Assembly (NCBI GenBank): GCA_009840165.1
Contig: VXOG01000028.1
Span: 29,937-93,936, forward strand
Reading direction: 5' to 3'
From: Chloroflexota bacterium
GTDB lineage: Bacteria > Chloroflexota > Dehalococcoidia > Lucifugimonadales > UBA3495
Length of the DNA: 64,000 nt
Both the position numbers and the translations under genes were made by a program. The notes below the pieces were generated by a model. The model was not told the DNA's origin. It did not search any database and saw only the letters and a program-made list of their open reading frames with translations. Positions 33,455 to 43,045 of this stretch are shown here, piece after piece (the first letter of the stretch is position 1; each line of letters starts with the position of its first letter).

Positions 33455-36400
33455 CTACCGCACCATGGTGAGGGAGCGGTAGAGCATCGGCAATCGCTCC
33501 GGCAAGGCCCAGATGTCATCCAGCACCTCGTAGTTGAGGTCGCCGCACATGGTCTTGAGGTAGTCGTGTCCGGCTTTGTCAACGGTGAGGCAGAAGGGGG
33601 TGATCTCCTTGCGCTTGGCTTCCACCAAGGCCTGGTGCGTGTCGTGAACGGCGTATTCCTTCTCCACGCCTTCGCGGCTGTAACCCCGGTCCTGCGGCCG
33701 GCCGTCACTGATCAGGAACATGATCTTGGTGGCCGCGTCCTGGTTTTCCAGCTTGGTGATGGCATGGCGAATCGCCGAACCCATGCGGGTGGCGTGCAGG
33801 GGCGTCACTTTGTCAATGCGACGCTTGATCTTGTCGTTGAACTGCTCCTCGATGTCCTTGATGACGTAGAACTCAACGTTCTCTCGCCCGTAGCCCGAGA
33901 AGCCGTAAATGCCGTAGGTATCCCCGATGGATTCCAGGGCGTTGATGAGCAGGGCGCAGCTCTCCCTTTCCAGGTCGATGATGCGCTTGTAGTGGCGGCG
34001 CACCAGACCCTCCCGGCGCCGGCGCAGCCACACCATGTATTCCACCGGGTCGTCCGGCGCGTCCCGGTCATCCACCGAGTGGCGGCCTTCATCGATGGCT
34101 TCGGCTGTGGAGGCGGACATGTCCAGCAGGAACACCACGGCCACGTCGCGTTCCACGCGGTTGCGGCGCCAGTAGATCTTTTCGTCCGGCGGCACGTTCA
34201 TGCGCAGGTCGGCCCACGCTTCCAAAGCGGAGTTCAGGTCGATGTCCTCACCGTCGATGAGGCGGTACGTTTTGCGCCACGTCTCGGGCATGATGAGTTC
34301 AAACTGCCGCTTGATGTGCGCCAGCAGCGACGAGTAATTCCGCAACGAGTCGTTGTAGAAATTGACGTCGCCTTCGTCCAGGATTTTTTCCTTGACGATG
34401 CACCAGCGCGGCTTGTAGTCGTTGGCGCGGAAGTCCCATTCGTCGTACACGTAGGTCTTGGGTTCCAGTGCCTCCAACTCGCCGCCGGCGTCGTCATCGT
34501 GCAGTATTGGGCCGTAACCCCGGCCGGGGTCGTTGGACGGTGGCGGAACGCCGGCCTCCTTCATTATGTTCTGCGCGAACATCGCCATGCTCTGGTCAAC
34601 GTCGCCCTCCTGGGCATCCAGTTCCAGCTCGGCGCTGTCCTGTAGCAGTTGCTCCAACTCCTCCTGGGTCATGGGTTCAGCGTCGCCCATTTGGCTCTGG
34701 TCCATTTGCAGCTTGGTGAGCAACTGGACCATCTCGGGCTTGAAATCGCCGCGGTATTCAACCGGCTCTGGCGATTCATAGGGGTCACCCTCGCCCTGTT
34801 CGCCCTGTTGTTCGTCCATCTGCGCCTGGAGTTTATCAAGCAGCGCTTCGTACTCCTCTTCGGAGAACTCGCCCGGATCGTCCAGATCCTCGGGTTGGTA
34901 CTCGTCCTCTGGCTGCTGCTGGTTTTGCAGGCGGGAGATGATCTCATACGCACGGAGGGACGCTTCGGCGGTGTCCTCGATGGAGGAGCGAATAGTGCGC
35001 AGCCGGTGCATGATGCGGGCCAGCATGTACGCTTCTTCGCGATATTCCTGGGGCACCAGCAAACCCTCGAACCGGTCGAGGCTCATGTGTACCAGGAGCT
35101 CAATCAGCGCCTCTTGCAAAGGGAGTTCCTCAACCCTGGGCCTCTGTGCCAGCGCGTCCCGCTGCACGTCCAGCGCCGGCCTGCGAATGCCCGGGTAGTC
35201 GGTCTTGATGAGATAGTCCAGCCGGCAGTCTTCCAGCACGCTGAACAGGTCAAACGCCATGCGGCGGTCTTCAAACAGCGCCAGGAAACGGCCGATGTCG
35301 GTATAAACGCGCATTGTCCCGCCCGGTCCTTCATTCATTTCCGGGGACGATACGACGCTGGCGTCCTGCAACTGGAAATGCTCGGCCGCGGCCGTTTGGA
35401 TGGCTGCCATGCGCGCCTGCAGCGCCTCTTCCATCACGATCCGGCGGTCATCAAAGATATTGGCCGGCCGGTCGAAGGCAAACTCAAAGCTGCCGAATTC
35501 CAAGTGGGAAACCTGGTGGGTAGCCACCACTTTGAACCAGGCGAAGTTTTGCGACTTGTCGTTGTAATTGTCGATCATAGGCGGCAGGTACACCTTGGTG
35601 CCGTCAGTGGACGCGGTGTCCTGGTCCACCCAACCGATCTGGCGGCGCACCAGCTCCTCGGTGCTCATCACCTCGATGTTGGTGCCGGAGAGCGCGCGGG
35701 TGTAAAGCCGCATAATGCCCTTGACCCGCTCCAGGTCCAGGCTGGAGGACAGCGTTTCCAGCATGGCCTCCGAGGTGTTGGACTCGATCTTGAAGAACGC
35801 AATCCCGCTTTCAGGATTTTCGTTGAGCAGCTCTACGCCCTGCTGGTACCACTGGTCCAGCTGAGGTAGGGTGATGCGGTTCAACACCGGGTCCAGACTC
35901 TTGAGGAACGGCGGCACTGCATCGGGAGTGGTGGCCAGCAGCCCCTCGCACAGGTCCAGTATGTGCCCCTGGGAACCGGCGGAAACGTGGGACAACGCCT
36001 GCGCTCCGTCGTACAGGAACCGCGAGGTGTCCCGAAGCCCCATTTTGGCCAGCCTTTCACCCAGCCGCAGGAAACGCCCGGTCTGCCCCTCCTCTACGTG
36101 TTGCAACGCCCGGGGCGCCATTTCCAGGCACGCCTTGACCTCGCGCCAACTGGAATCCGTGAGCGCCCGGGACATGGAGAGGAATGCCTCTCTTTCCCGT
36201 CCCATGCCCGGAAGCACGTCCCGGCCCAGCACCAGGCACTCCGCAGCCACGTCATACGATTTGTACGACAACGCTTCGATCAGCGACGCAAAGACCTCGA
36301 CGTCCCAAAAGGGAAGGTTCCGCACCAGGTCGGGACTAACCTCAAAGAACCTGGCGGCCAGCGTGCTGGATTTCCACGTACCCTTGTACAAGGAGCGGCC

Positions 36401-36769
36401 CAGGCCGGCCCAGCGCGGGATGTACTGCGGTCGCAGGTTGGTTACGATGGTGGGACTGGCCTTGAAAAACGCGACGGCCAGCGTCGGGGAATCCTGGGAC
36501 AGATAGGTGCCGCAACGGGCCCACTGCATGAACGAAGCGAAAGCCAGCGAACGCGCCACCTCCGGACTAACCCGGTAATACTCTACCGCAGATTCCCAGG
36601 ACCGCACGGTTTGCGTCCCGATGGCAACCCCTTCCTTGGCCCACAGCGCCAATTCCTCTTCGCTGAAGGAGTCGCCCATTGCGTCGGCGACGGCTTCGTA
36701 AGCTTCCGTCACCGCCGGGGGTAGTTTGGACAGTTCGGCTAGAAGCTCGCCGGTTGCGGTATTAGTCAA
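33455..36769 (-). CDS. CbbO/NorD-like VWA-domain protein
   Basis: 1104 residues. The first ~330 residues are helical repeats of about 33 residues with WxxxGxxL and FF-x-SP patterns (FFKASPTIV, FFEVSPDLV). The central region (about 360-560) resembles the CbbO/NorD core. An acidic Gln/Glu-rich linker covers about 610-730. The C-terminal von Willebrand A domain (about 855-1100) has the metal-site motif VVFLLDMSAST and FLISDGRPQD. NorD/CbbO proteins pair with MoxR ATPases of the NorQ/CbbQ type to remodel or insert metal into an enzyme. The matching ATPase is two genes upstream. The client is not in the window. Confidence 0.85.
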   Translation of the reverse strand: MTNTATGELLAELSKLPPAVTEAYEAVADAMGDSFSEEELALWAKEGVAIGTQTVRSWESAVEYYRVSPEVARSLAFASFMQWARCGTYLSQDSPTLAVAFFKASPTIVTNLRPQYIPRWAGLGRSLYKGTWKSSTLAARFFEVSPDLVRNLPFWDVEVFASLIEALSYKSYDVAAECLVLGRDVLPGMGREREAFLSMSRALTDSSWREVKACLEMAPRALQHVEEGQTGRFLRLGERLAKMGLRDTSRFLYDGAQALSHVSAGSQGHILDLCEGLLATTPDAVPPFLKSLDPVLNRITLPQLDQWYQQGVELLNENPESGIAFFKIESNTSEAMLETLSSSLDLERVKGIMRLYTRALSGTNIEVMSTEELVRRQIGWVDQDTASTDGTKVYLPPMIDNYNDKSQNFAWFKVVATHQVSHLEFGSFEFAFDRPANIFDDRRIVMEEALQARMAAIQTAAAEHFQLQDASVVSSPEMNEGPGGTMRVYTDIGRFLALFEDRRMAFDLFSVLEDCRLDYLIKTDYPGIRRPALDVQRDALAQRPRVEELPLQEALIELLVHMSLDRFEGLLVPQEYREEAYMLARIMHRLRTIRSSIEDTAEASLRAYEIISRLQNQQQPEDEYQPEDLDDPGEFSEEEYEALLDKLQAQMDEQQGEQGEGDPYESPEPVEYRGDFKPEMVQLLTKLQMDQSQMGDAEPMTQEELEQLLQDSAELELDAQEGDVDQSMAMFAQNIMKEAGVPPPSNDPGRGYGPILHDDDAGGELEALEPKTYVYDEWDFRANDYKPRWCIVKEKILDEGDVNFYNDSLRNYSSLLAHIKRQFELIMPETWRKTYRLIDGEDIDLNSALEAWADLRMNVPPDEKIYWRRNRVERDVAVVFLLDMSASTAEAIDEGRHSVDDRDAPDDPVEYMVWLRRRREGLVRRHYKRIIDLERESCALLINALESIGDTYGIYGFSGYGRENVEFYVIKDIEEQFNDKIKRRIDKVTPLHATRMGSAIRHAITKLENQDAATKIMFLISDGRPQDRGYSREGVEKEYAVHDTHQALVEAKRKEITPFCLTVDKAGHDYLKTMCGDLNYEVLDDIWALPERLPMLYRSLTMVR

Positions 36770-37358
36770 GGCTATTGGCCTCCTTTGTCAGCCCGTCCTC
36801 GACGACCTCGAGGAACTGGTCAAGGATTTTTGCGGTCGCGCCGTACACCAGATGCTCCTGGTAGCCGTAAGATCGCACCGCGATACGTTCACCGTCTTCA
36901 ATGCGCGAGTCCCAACGCCAACTGGCGGGGTCTCGCAGAATGTCCAGCGGGATCTCCACCACCTCGGCGATCTCATGAGAGCTGGGTCGAAACTCGTAGG
37001 GATACGGAATGGTTCCCACGAATACCTTCACGAGGAAATTCGACCGCGTCACATTGTCGTCCAGCCGTCCCAATATGGTTATGTCATCCCGCGCGATGCC
37101 CATCTCCTCGTAGGTTTCCCGTCGGGCGGTATCCTCAAAGTCAGCGTCCTCGGGATCCCTGGCTCCACCGGGGAAGGACATTTCACCTTTGTGGTATTCC
37201 ACAGTCATGGACCGCTTGTTCAGCAGAACGCAGTAATCATCGCCCTTTCGATACAACAATAGCATTACTGCCGCCGGCATCAATCCCTCCGGAGCGGCAG
37301 TAATCGCCTCGCGTCGCCTCAGTGCGTCGCGGATCAAGTCAAGGGTGTTTTCACCCAT
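36762..37358 (-). CDS. CoA pyrophosphatase-type Nudix hydrolase
   Basis: 198 residues. CVLLNKRSMTVEYHKGEMSFPGGARDPEDADFEDTARRETYEEMGI contains the Nudix box preceded by the LLxKRS...HxGexxFPGG pattern of the NudL/CoAse subgroup (UPF0035 motif), which cleaves CoA to 3',5'-ADP and 4'-phosphopantetheine. Its end overlaps the VWA gene by 8 bp, and it lies 31 bp after the MoxR gene. A CoA-degrading enzyme in an operon that starts with the last CoA-synthesis gene is notable. Confidence 0.85.
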   Translation of the reverse strand: MGENTLDLIRDALRRREAITAAPEGLMPAAVMLLLYRKGDDYCVLLNKRSMTVEYHKGEMSFPGGARDPEDADFEDTARRETYEEMGIARDDITILGRLDDNVTRSNFLVKVFVGTIPYPYEFRPSSHEIAEVVEIPLDILRDPASWRWDSRIEDGERIAVRSYGYQEHLVYGATAKILDQFLEVVEDGLTKEANSLD

Positions 37359-37389
37359 GCAGCCTCCACTGCTATTGGGAGCGCCGGGG

Positions 37390-38301
37390 CTACTCGAAGA
37401 TGGAGTACACCACCTCTTCGATGCTGCGCTGCAACTCTTGCTCGTCGGTCAGTGTCCAGACGATGGCGACCTGACACGCTCGGCGTGCCGGAATGCCCTG
37501 CTGCATCAATCGGCCGGCGTAGATCAGCAGCCGCGTGCTGGCTCCTTCGGCGAGACCGTGTTCCCTGAGATTCCGGATCTTCTCGCCCAAGCGGGCCAGA
37601 GCGTGGGCCTGCTCGTCGTTGCAGCCGCTTTCCTTGGCCACGATCTCCGCTTCAACGTCCACCGGCGGGTAGTCGAACTCGATGGAAATAAACCGCTGCC
37701 GAGTGCTGTGCTTGAGGTCCTTCAGCGCGCTCTGATAGTGGGGGTTGTAGGAGATGCACAGCAGGAAGCGGTCATCGGCCTCAATGATGTTCCCCGTCTT
37801 TTCCACCGGCAGGATCCGGCGGTGGTCGGTCAGCGGGTGGATCAGCACCGTGGTGTCCTTGCGCGCCTCAACCACTTCGTCCAGGTACAGGATCGCCCCG
37901 GCTTTGACGGCGCGAGTCATGGGGCCGTCAATCCAGCGGGTGCCGTTGGCGTCCAGCAGGTATCGACCCACCAGGTCGCTGGCGGTCAAGTCTTCATGGC
38001 ATGCAATGGTTACCAGAGGAACCCGTACTTCCCCTTCATGCATTTCCTGGGCCGCCTCGTTCCTGATCGTGGTGATCGGCCGCCCGAGTTTCCAGGCCAT
38101 GTATTCGACGAACCGGGTCTTGCCGCAACCGGTTGGCCCCTTCAGCAAAACGGGAATGTGCTGCTCATAGGCAGCCTCGAACAGTTCCAGCTCGTCGCCT
38201 ACTGCTCGGTAGTAGGGCTCGCTACGAACCAGGAACTCCTCAATGGCAAATTCCTTGAAACTGGGTTCGTCTTCCATCAGTTCGATGTTCGCTTCAACCA
38301 T
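37390..38301 (-). CDS. MoxR-family AAA+ ATPase (CbbQ/NorQ-like)
   Basis: 303 residues. Walker [14 protein letters not shown] (about 51-63), Walker [11 protein letters not shown] (about 137-146) and sensor-type ISYNPHYQ (about 190) are present. [15 protein letters not shown] carries the arginine finger region. The C-terminal helical domain ([15 protein letters not shown]...) is typical of the CbbQ/NirQ/NorQ group. It partners the VWA protein encoded two genes downstream. The start overlaps coaE by 8 bp. Confidence 0.9.
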   Translation of the reverse strand: MVEANIELMEDEPSFKEFAIEEFLVRSEPYYRAVGDELELFEAAYEQHIPVLLKGPTGCGKTRFVEYMAWKLGRPITTIRNEAAQEMHEGEVRVPLVTIACHEDLTASDLVGRYLLDANGTRWIDGPMTRAVKAGAILYLDEVVEARKDTTVLIHPLTDHRRILPVEKTGNIIEADDRFLLCISYNPHYQSALKDLKHSTRQRFISIEFDYPPVDVEAEIVAKESGCNDEQAHALARLGEKIRNLREHGLAEGASTRLLIYAGRLMQQGIPARRACQVAIVWTLTDEQELQRSIEEVVYSIFE

Positions 38302-38911
38302 TGCTTTGATTTACCTGTCCTTTCACTCGGGCCTGCCACAGTTCGCGCACTCCGCGTTCCAGCGCGGCCAGGTCCGATGAATTATCGACCACCACGTCGG
38401 AGCGCCGGTTGCGTTCTTCGACAGACATCTGTGAGTTGATTCGTTTCCTTGCTTCTTCTTCGCTGAGCCCGTTGCGGGCGTGCAGACGTTCAACCACCCT
38501 TTCTATCGGGGCGGAGGTCGTCCAGACCTCATCTACCAGGGAATCCCAACCGGCTTCAAACAGCACGGCGGCTTCAACGACGGTTACTGTTTCACCGGCC
38601 GCCGCCAAGTTCGCTTTCCGTTCTTCCACCATGCGCGCCATCAGGGGGTGCATAATGCCGTTCAAACGGGCCAGTTCCGCCGGATCCGCAAATACGATGG
38701 ACCCCAGTTTTCGCCGGTCGATTTCGTCCTCGGGAGTCAGTATCTCCTTGCCAAACGCCGCCACAACTTGCTGCCACGCTTCGGAATTGGGGGTATAGGC
38801 TTCGTGCCCCAGTCGGTCTGCGTCGATAATCGACGCGCCTAACTGCCGCAACAGGTCCGCGACTGCGCTTTTGCCGCTCCCTATCCCTCCCGTTAGACCG
38901 ATGGTAAGCAT
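38294..38911 (-). CDS. coaE: dephospho-CoA kinase
   Basis: 205 residues from ATG 38911. The ORF-track start is 27 codons too early. P-loop [11 protein letters not shown] at residues 7-17, the DADRLGHE substrate motif and [24 protein letters not shown] are all typical. It catalyses the last step of CoA synthesis. It heads a minus-strand unit with MoxR, Nudix and VWA genes and overlaps the MoxR gene by 8 bp. Confidence 0.93.
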   Translation of the reverse strand: MLTIGLTGGIGSGKSAVADLLRQLGASIIDADRLGHEAYTPNSEAWQQVVAAFGKEILTPEDEIDRRKLGSIVFADPAELARLNGIMHPLMARMVEERKANLAAAGETVTVVEAAVLFEAGWDSLVDEVWTTSAPIERVVERLHARNGLSEEEARKRINSQMSVEERNRRSDVVVDNSSDLAALERGVRELWQARVKGQVNQSNG

Positions 38912-39240
38912 GACTACCCAAACGTTAAGACTGCCGGCGATTCTAGCAAGGCGCGCGGAATCGGTCAACCGACGCGACCCAACGTCCCCCATTCCGAGTT
39001 AGCGGGCAATCCTGGTGAAGGACCTCGGTGTTATGCGGTTGCTGGCCCCGAACGACCGCAAATTCGCCGAAAATAAGCTGTATGCAACGTAATCTTGACA
39101 AATAATCTTACTGGTGTAGATTACCAATCGTGAATACCATCAAGATTACGAAGGACGCAACGCTGCAACTACTCGCCGCGTAACGACATATTTCGTCCGA
39201 TATTCTCCCCGCTATACGCTTGTTCAGAAGGAGTGATGAC
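38912..39240. promoter_or_regulatory. promoter region with a flanking 11-bp inverted repeat for the ABC importer
   Basis: CGTAATCTTGA (39089-39099) and TCAAGATTACG (39140-39150) are perfect inverted repeats 40 bp apart. Between or overlapping them lie TTGACA (39095-39100), a 16-bp spacer and TAGATT (39117-39122), a good promoter. TAATCTTAC at 39104-39112 and TAGATTACC at 39117-39125 are further partial copies. This looks like a repressor site pair around the promoter of the binding-protein gene. Nothing is recognised in the rest of the 329-bp gap. Confidence 0.55.
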
Positions 39241-41097
39241 ATGTCGGCTTTCATAGGTGTCAAACCCATCGTGTCAGTGACGTTGGCCTTGTTGCTGGCG
39301 CTAGTGTTGGCTTGTGGGGGAACGGCGCCCGCAGAACCACAACAGCAACAGCAGGCGCCCGCCGCTCCGCAGGCTCAGGCGCAACCCGCCGCTGCTACTG
39401 CGGCGCCGGCGGCGCAGACCGCCCCCACCGCGATGCCCAATGAAGAGCCTACCGCAACTCCTTTCGCTACGGCTGTTCCCACCGTTCCGCCCAAGGTTCA
39501 GGCGGAAACGCCGCGTCTTATGCTTAAGGCCCCCGAGGCCAACCCCAAGCGCGGCGGCGTAATGCAGTGGGCCGGTCTTTCCGACTCGCCCCACTTTGAC
39601 ATGCACCAGTGCAACACTGCGGCGTGCGCCCAGCCCCAGGGAGTCTATTTCGACAATCTGCTGCGCTACAGCCCGTTCGACGGTGGCGTAGAGGTTATTC
39701 CCGACCTGGCCTATGCCTGGGAAGTGTCCGACGACGGTCTTGTTTATACCTTCCACCTCCGCGAAGGCGTGATGTTCCATGACGGCGCCGAACTGAGCTC
39801 CGAGGACGTCAAAGCCACCTTCGACCGCATCATCTTCCCGCCGGTTGGCATGATTTCGCCCCGCCAAAGCGTTTTCCTTGCGGTTGACGAAGTCCGCACC
39901 GTCGATCCCTACACCGTCGAATTCGTCCTCAGCGCGCCCCGAGGTTTCATGCCTGCCGCTATCGCGAACGGCTGGAACGTCATCGAACGCAAGCAAACTC
40001 TGGATGACAACAACCTCGACTTGAAAAAACTCAAGCCGGGCACCACAGTCCATCCCGGAACCGGCCCATTCATCCTCGAAGATCACCAGGCCGGCGAATT
40101 CTGGAAGGCCTCTCGCAACCCCAACTATTGGAACCCCGAACTTCCCTACCTGGACGGCATACAGCATAACCACCTGGCCTACGGCCCGGCCACCGGAGCC
40201 GCCCTGATTGCCGGGCGCGTGGACTACGTGTACGGCGCCGGAGCAGACCTGCGCGACGACATTCGCCAGAATTACTCGGATACCCACACCGTCGTGGTGT
40301 ACCCCATCCCGTCCATCGGGGGAATGTTCGTCAATCACGAAAGCGAAGGTGTATCCGACCCCAGGGTGCGCCGCGCCATCTCCATGGTGCAGGACCGCTG
40401 CGCCATCAAGGTCGCCGTGGCTGCGATCCGCGAAATCGAAGTTGGCACGTGGATAGTACCCAACGACCCGGATTTCGGCGCGTCCTACCGCGAAGAGACG
40501 CTGAATCAGAAACCCGGCTATAACTGCCCCGCCACCGCCGATGACGTGGCGATGGCCCAGCAACTGTTGGCCGACGCCGGTTATCCCAACGGCGAAGGCT
40601 TCCCGACGCTCGACCTGATGGTGCGCGACATCAACTTCTTCGTGTCCCCGATGGCCCCCATGATGCAGGCGTTCATGAAGCAGAACCTCAACATCAACAG
40701 CGAGATACGGGTAGTGCATACCTCCGTTTGGCAGGAAGACCGCGATCAGGGCAACTATGACCTGGCCGTTAACGGTACGCCCACCCCGCTGGCCTCCACC
40801 CCCGCATACTGGGGTTCCTGGTTCTCCACCGGCAGCGGCGGCAACTGGAACCGTGGTTCGTCCAACCCCGAGTTCGACACGCTGGTTAACGAATTGATTG
40901 GCGCCACCGACCCCGCTCGCCAGGAAGAGCTGACTCATCAAGGCGCAGCCATGCTGGAAGAGTGGACCCCCATGATTGTGATCAACCACTTCACCATCAT
41001 CGACGGGTTCGCCAACTACCTGAAGGGACACGGGCGGGCGAATCGCGTAACTCTGTTCAACGACATCCGGTTCGACACCGCCTGGCTGGACAAGTAA
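39241..41097 (+). CDS. ABC transporter substrate-binding lipoprotein, family 5 (peptide/nickel/opine type)
   Basis: 618 residues from ATG 39241, with AAGGAG upstream. A lipoprotein signal peptide ends at LALVLAC (about residue 26). A Gln/Ala/Pro/Thr linker follows to about residue 95. The family-5 fold begins at PKRGGVMQWAGLSDSPHFDMH and includes DLAYAWEVSDDGLVYTFHLREGVMFHDGAELSSEDVKATFDRI and RVRRAISMVQDR. It binds a peptide, opine or similar ligand outside the cell and hands it to the two permeases encoded just downstream. Confidence 0.92.
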   Translation: MSAFIGVKPIVSVTLALLLALVLACGGTAPAEPQQQQQAPAAPQAQAQPAAATAAPAAQTAPTAMPNEEPTATPFATAVPTVPPKVQAETPRLMLKAPEANPKRGGVMQWAGLSDSPHFDMHQCNTAACAQPQGVYFDNLLRYSPFDGGVEVIPDLAYAWEVSDDGLVYTFHLREGVMFHDGAELSSEDVKATFDRIIFPPVGMISPRQSVFLAVDEVRTVDPYTVEFVLSAPRGFMPAAIANGWNVIERKQTLDDNNLDLKKLKPGTTVHPGTGPFILEDHQAGEFWKASRNPNYWNPELPYLDGIQHNHLAYGPATGAALIAGRVDYVYGAGADLRDDIRQNYSDTHTVVVYPIPSIGGMFVNHESEGVSDPRVRRAISMVQDRCAIKVAVAAIREIEVGTWIVPNDPDFGASYREETLNQKPGYNCPATADDVAMAQQLLADAGYPNGEGFPTLDLMVRDINFFVSPMAPMMQAFMKQNLNINSEIRVVHTSVWQEDRDQGNYDLAVNGTPTPLASTPAYWGSWFSTGSGGNWNRGSSNPEFDTLVNELIGATDPARQEELTHQGAAMLEEWTPMIVINHFTIIDGFANYLKGHGRANRVTLFNDIRFDTAWLDK

Positions 41098-41100
41098 GCC

Positions 41101-42060
41101 ATGCTGCTCAAGTACATAGGCCGGCGGCTGCTGTACTCGATTCCGGGGCTGATCGGCATCACCATCATCATCTTTTTGGCCTTGCGCATACTGCCGGGGG
41201 ACCCCCTTGCCATCCTGTACGGGGAGGGCGGACGGGAAAACTTGACCGCCGCCGACATCGCTGAGATCAAGCGGCAGTTGGGCATCGACCGGCCGCTCTA
41301 CATCCAGTATGCCGATTGGATGAAGGATGTTTTCACCGGCAAAATGGGGGAATCATTCTGGCGTGGCGATTCGGTTTCGGAGTTGATCATCCGGCGCGGC
41401 CCGTTGACTGCGGAAATAGCCGTCGTGGCCGTGCTCGTTTCTTGGATCATTGGGTTGCCGGTGGGGATCCTGGGCGCTATCAAGCAAAATAGCGTTGCAG
41501 ATTACGTGTCCAGATTCCTCACCATTATCTTTTTGGCAGTGCCCAGCTTTTGGGTTGCCATCCTGGTTGTGGTGGTTTCGCTGCTGGCGTTCAATTACCG
41601 CCCTCCATTGGGCATTATCCAAATTTGGGAAGACCCGTTCACGAACCTGCAAATCGTGATCGCTCCGGGGATAGTGCTGGGACTCGCCACCTCGGCTTAC
41701 ATTGCGCGAATGGCCCGCACTACGCTGCTGGAGGTTATCCGCGATGACTACGTGCGCACCGCCCGCGCCAAGGGGCTCCCCGAGCGGCTGGTTGTGCTCC
41801 GCCACGCCCTGCGCAACGCCTTGCTTCCCGTGCTGACGCTATCCGGGGTTCTGTTTGGACTCCTCCTCGGCGGGTCGGTGGCGGTGGAAACGGCCTTTAC
41901 CGTCCCCGGCCTGGGAACCGCGCTGGTTCAGGCTTTCACCGAGCGGGACTTCGTGGTAGTCCAGAACCTGGTGCTGCTCTATGGAATCATATTCGTTCTG
42001 GTCAACCTCTCCATAGATGTGATGTACGCGGTCCTGGACCCCAGGATCCGGTACGACTGA
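41101..42060 (+). CDS. DppB-type ABC permease
   Basis: 319 residues, six membrane segments. The N-terminal IGRRLLYSIPGLIGITIIIFLALRILPGDPL and EIKRQLGIDRPLYIQY are the DppB/OppB signature. The EAA loop DYVRTARAKGLPERLVVLRHALRNALLPV couples to the ATPase. It starts 3 bp after the binding-protein stop. Confidence 0.93.
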   Translation: MLLKYIGRRLLYSIPGLIGITIIIFLALRILPGDPLAILYGEGGRENLTAADIAEIKRQLGIDRPLYIQYADWMKDVFTGKMGESFWRGDSVSELIIRRGPLTAEIAVVAVLVSWIIGLPVGILGAIKQNSVADYVSRFLTIIFLAVPSFWVAILVVVVSLLAFNYRPPLGIIQIWEDPFTNLQIVIAPGIVLGLATSAYIARMARTTLLEVIRDDYVRTARAKGLPERLVVLRHALRNALLPVLTLSGVLFGLLLGGSVAVETAFTVPGLGTALVQAFTERDFVVVQNLVLLYGIIFVLVNLSIDVMYAVLDPRIRYD

Positions 42061-42115
42061 GACAGCTGTCGTTTAAACGACCTGACTCTCTCAAAACACC
42101 CACAGGGGCATTCAC

Positions 42116-43027
42116 ATGGCCGGTCAAGCAGACTTGCAAGTTTCGTTGGCTACCCCTGAAGCCAGCCCCCTGCAACGCACGCAGGATGCAGGGATGGCTA
42201 TCTGGATTTTCTTCCGGCGGTATCCGGTTGGCGCAGTCGGGGGCGTGATGCTGTTGCTCATCACGGTGGTGGCTGTTTTCGCCGGCGTGTTCTCGCCCCA
42301 CGACCCGTTGTACGTGGACTTTCTCAGTCTTGGCGCGGCGCCGTCCGCCACCTACCTGCTGGGTACGGACTACGAAGGCCGCGACATCCTCAGCCGGATC
42401 ATCTACGGCGGCCGGGTTTCGCTCCAGGTATCGGTTTTGTCCGTATTGCTGGGTTCTACTATAGGCGCGCTGTGGGGAATCGCCAGCGCATTCCTCGGCG
42501 GCCGTTTCGACATCATCAGTCAGCGGGTGGTGGAAATCGTTATGTCGTTTCCGGCGCTGGTCCTGGCGATGGTGCTCCTCGTCGCGCTGGGTGGTGGCAT
42601 CTGGACAGTCATCATCGCCATCGCGGTAACGCGCTTGCCTTACGGGGTACGGGTGATCCGGTCGGTAGCCCTCTCGGTCAAGGAACTGGCCTACGTGGAC
42701 GCAGCTAGGGCCATGGGCGCGTCCAACTTCCGTATCATGGCCAAGCACATTGCTCCGCAGTGCTTCGCCGCCTACGTGGTGTTGGCTACGGCTCACCTGG
42801 GCGCGGCCATCGTCATCGAGGCATCCCTGGGATTCCTGGGCGTGGGCATCACGCCGCCGACGCCCAGTTGGGGCAACATGTTGGGCGGGGTGATTGCCAA
42901 CACCTACAAGCCGATCTGGTGGCTGGTGGTGTTCCCCGGCCTGGCGATCTCAATCACGGTGCTGTCGTTCAACCTGCTTGGCGACGCCCTGCGCGACGCT
43001 CTGGACCCCAAGCTGCGGGGGAGATAG
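42116..43027 (+). CDS. DppC-type ABC permease
   Basis: 303 residues, six membrane segments. LLGTDYEGRDILSRIIYGGRVSLQVSV is the DppC/OppC motif, and the EAA loop is AYVDAARAMGASNFRIMAKHIAPQ. It completes the membrane part of the importer. No ATPase genes (DppD/F) follow, so they must lie elsewhere or be shared. Confidence 0.93.
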   Translation: MAGQADLQVSLATPEASPLQRTQDAGMAIWIFFRRYPVGAVGGVMLLLITVVAVFAGVFSPHDPLYVDFLSLGAAPSATYLLGTDYEGRDILSRIIYGGRVSLQVSVLSVLLGSTIGALWGIASAFLGGRFDIISQRVVEIVMSFPALVLAMVLLVALGGGIWTVIIAIAVTRLPYGVRVIRSVALSVKELAYVDAARAMGASNFRIMAKHIAPQCFAAYVVLATAHLGAAIVIEASLGFLGVGITPPTPSWGNMLGGVIANTYKPIWWLVVFPGLAISITVLSFNLLGDALRDALDPKLRGR

Positions 43028-43045
43028 CAAGCAGGATGGAATCCC

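Noticed and set aside
33404-35869. 413-aa and 406-aa plus-strand ORFs
   Set aside because: Antisense to the VWA protein gene. No domain, and the start lies in a repeat.
37345-38439. 364-aa plus-strand ORF
   Set aside because: Antisense to the MoxR ATPase gene, which carries Walker motifs.
39301-41031. 576-aa minus-strand ORF
   Set aside because: Antisense to the substrate-binding protein gene, which has clear motifs, a signal peptide and a ribosome site.
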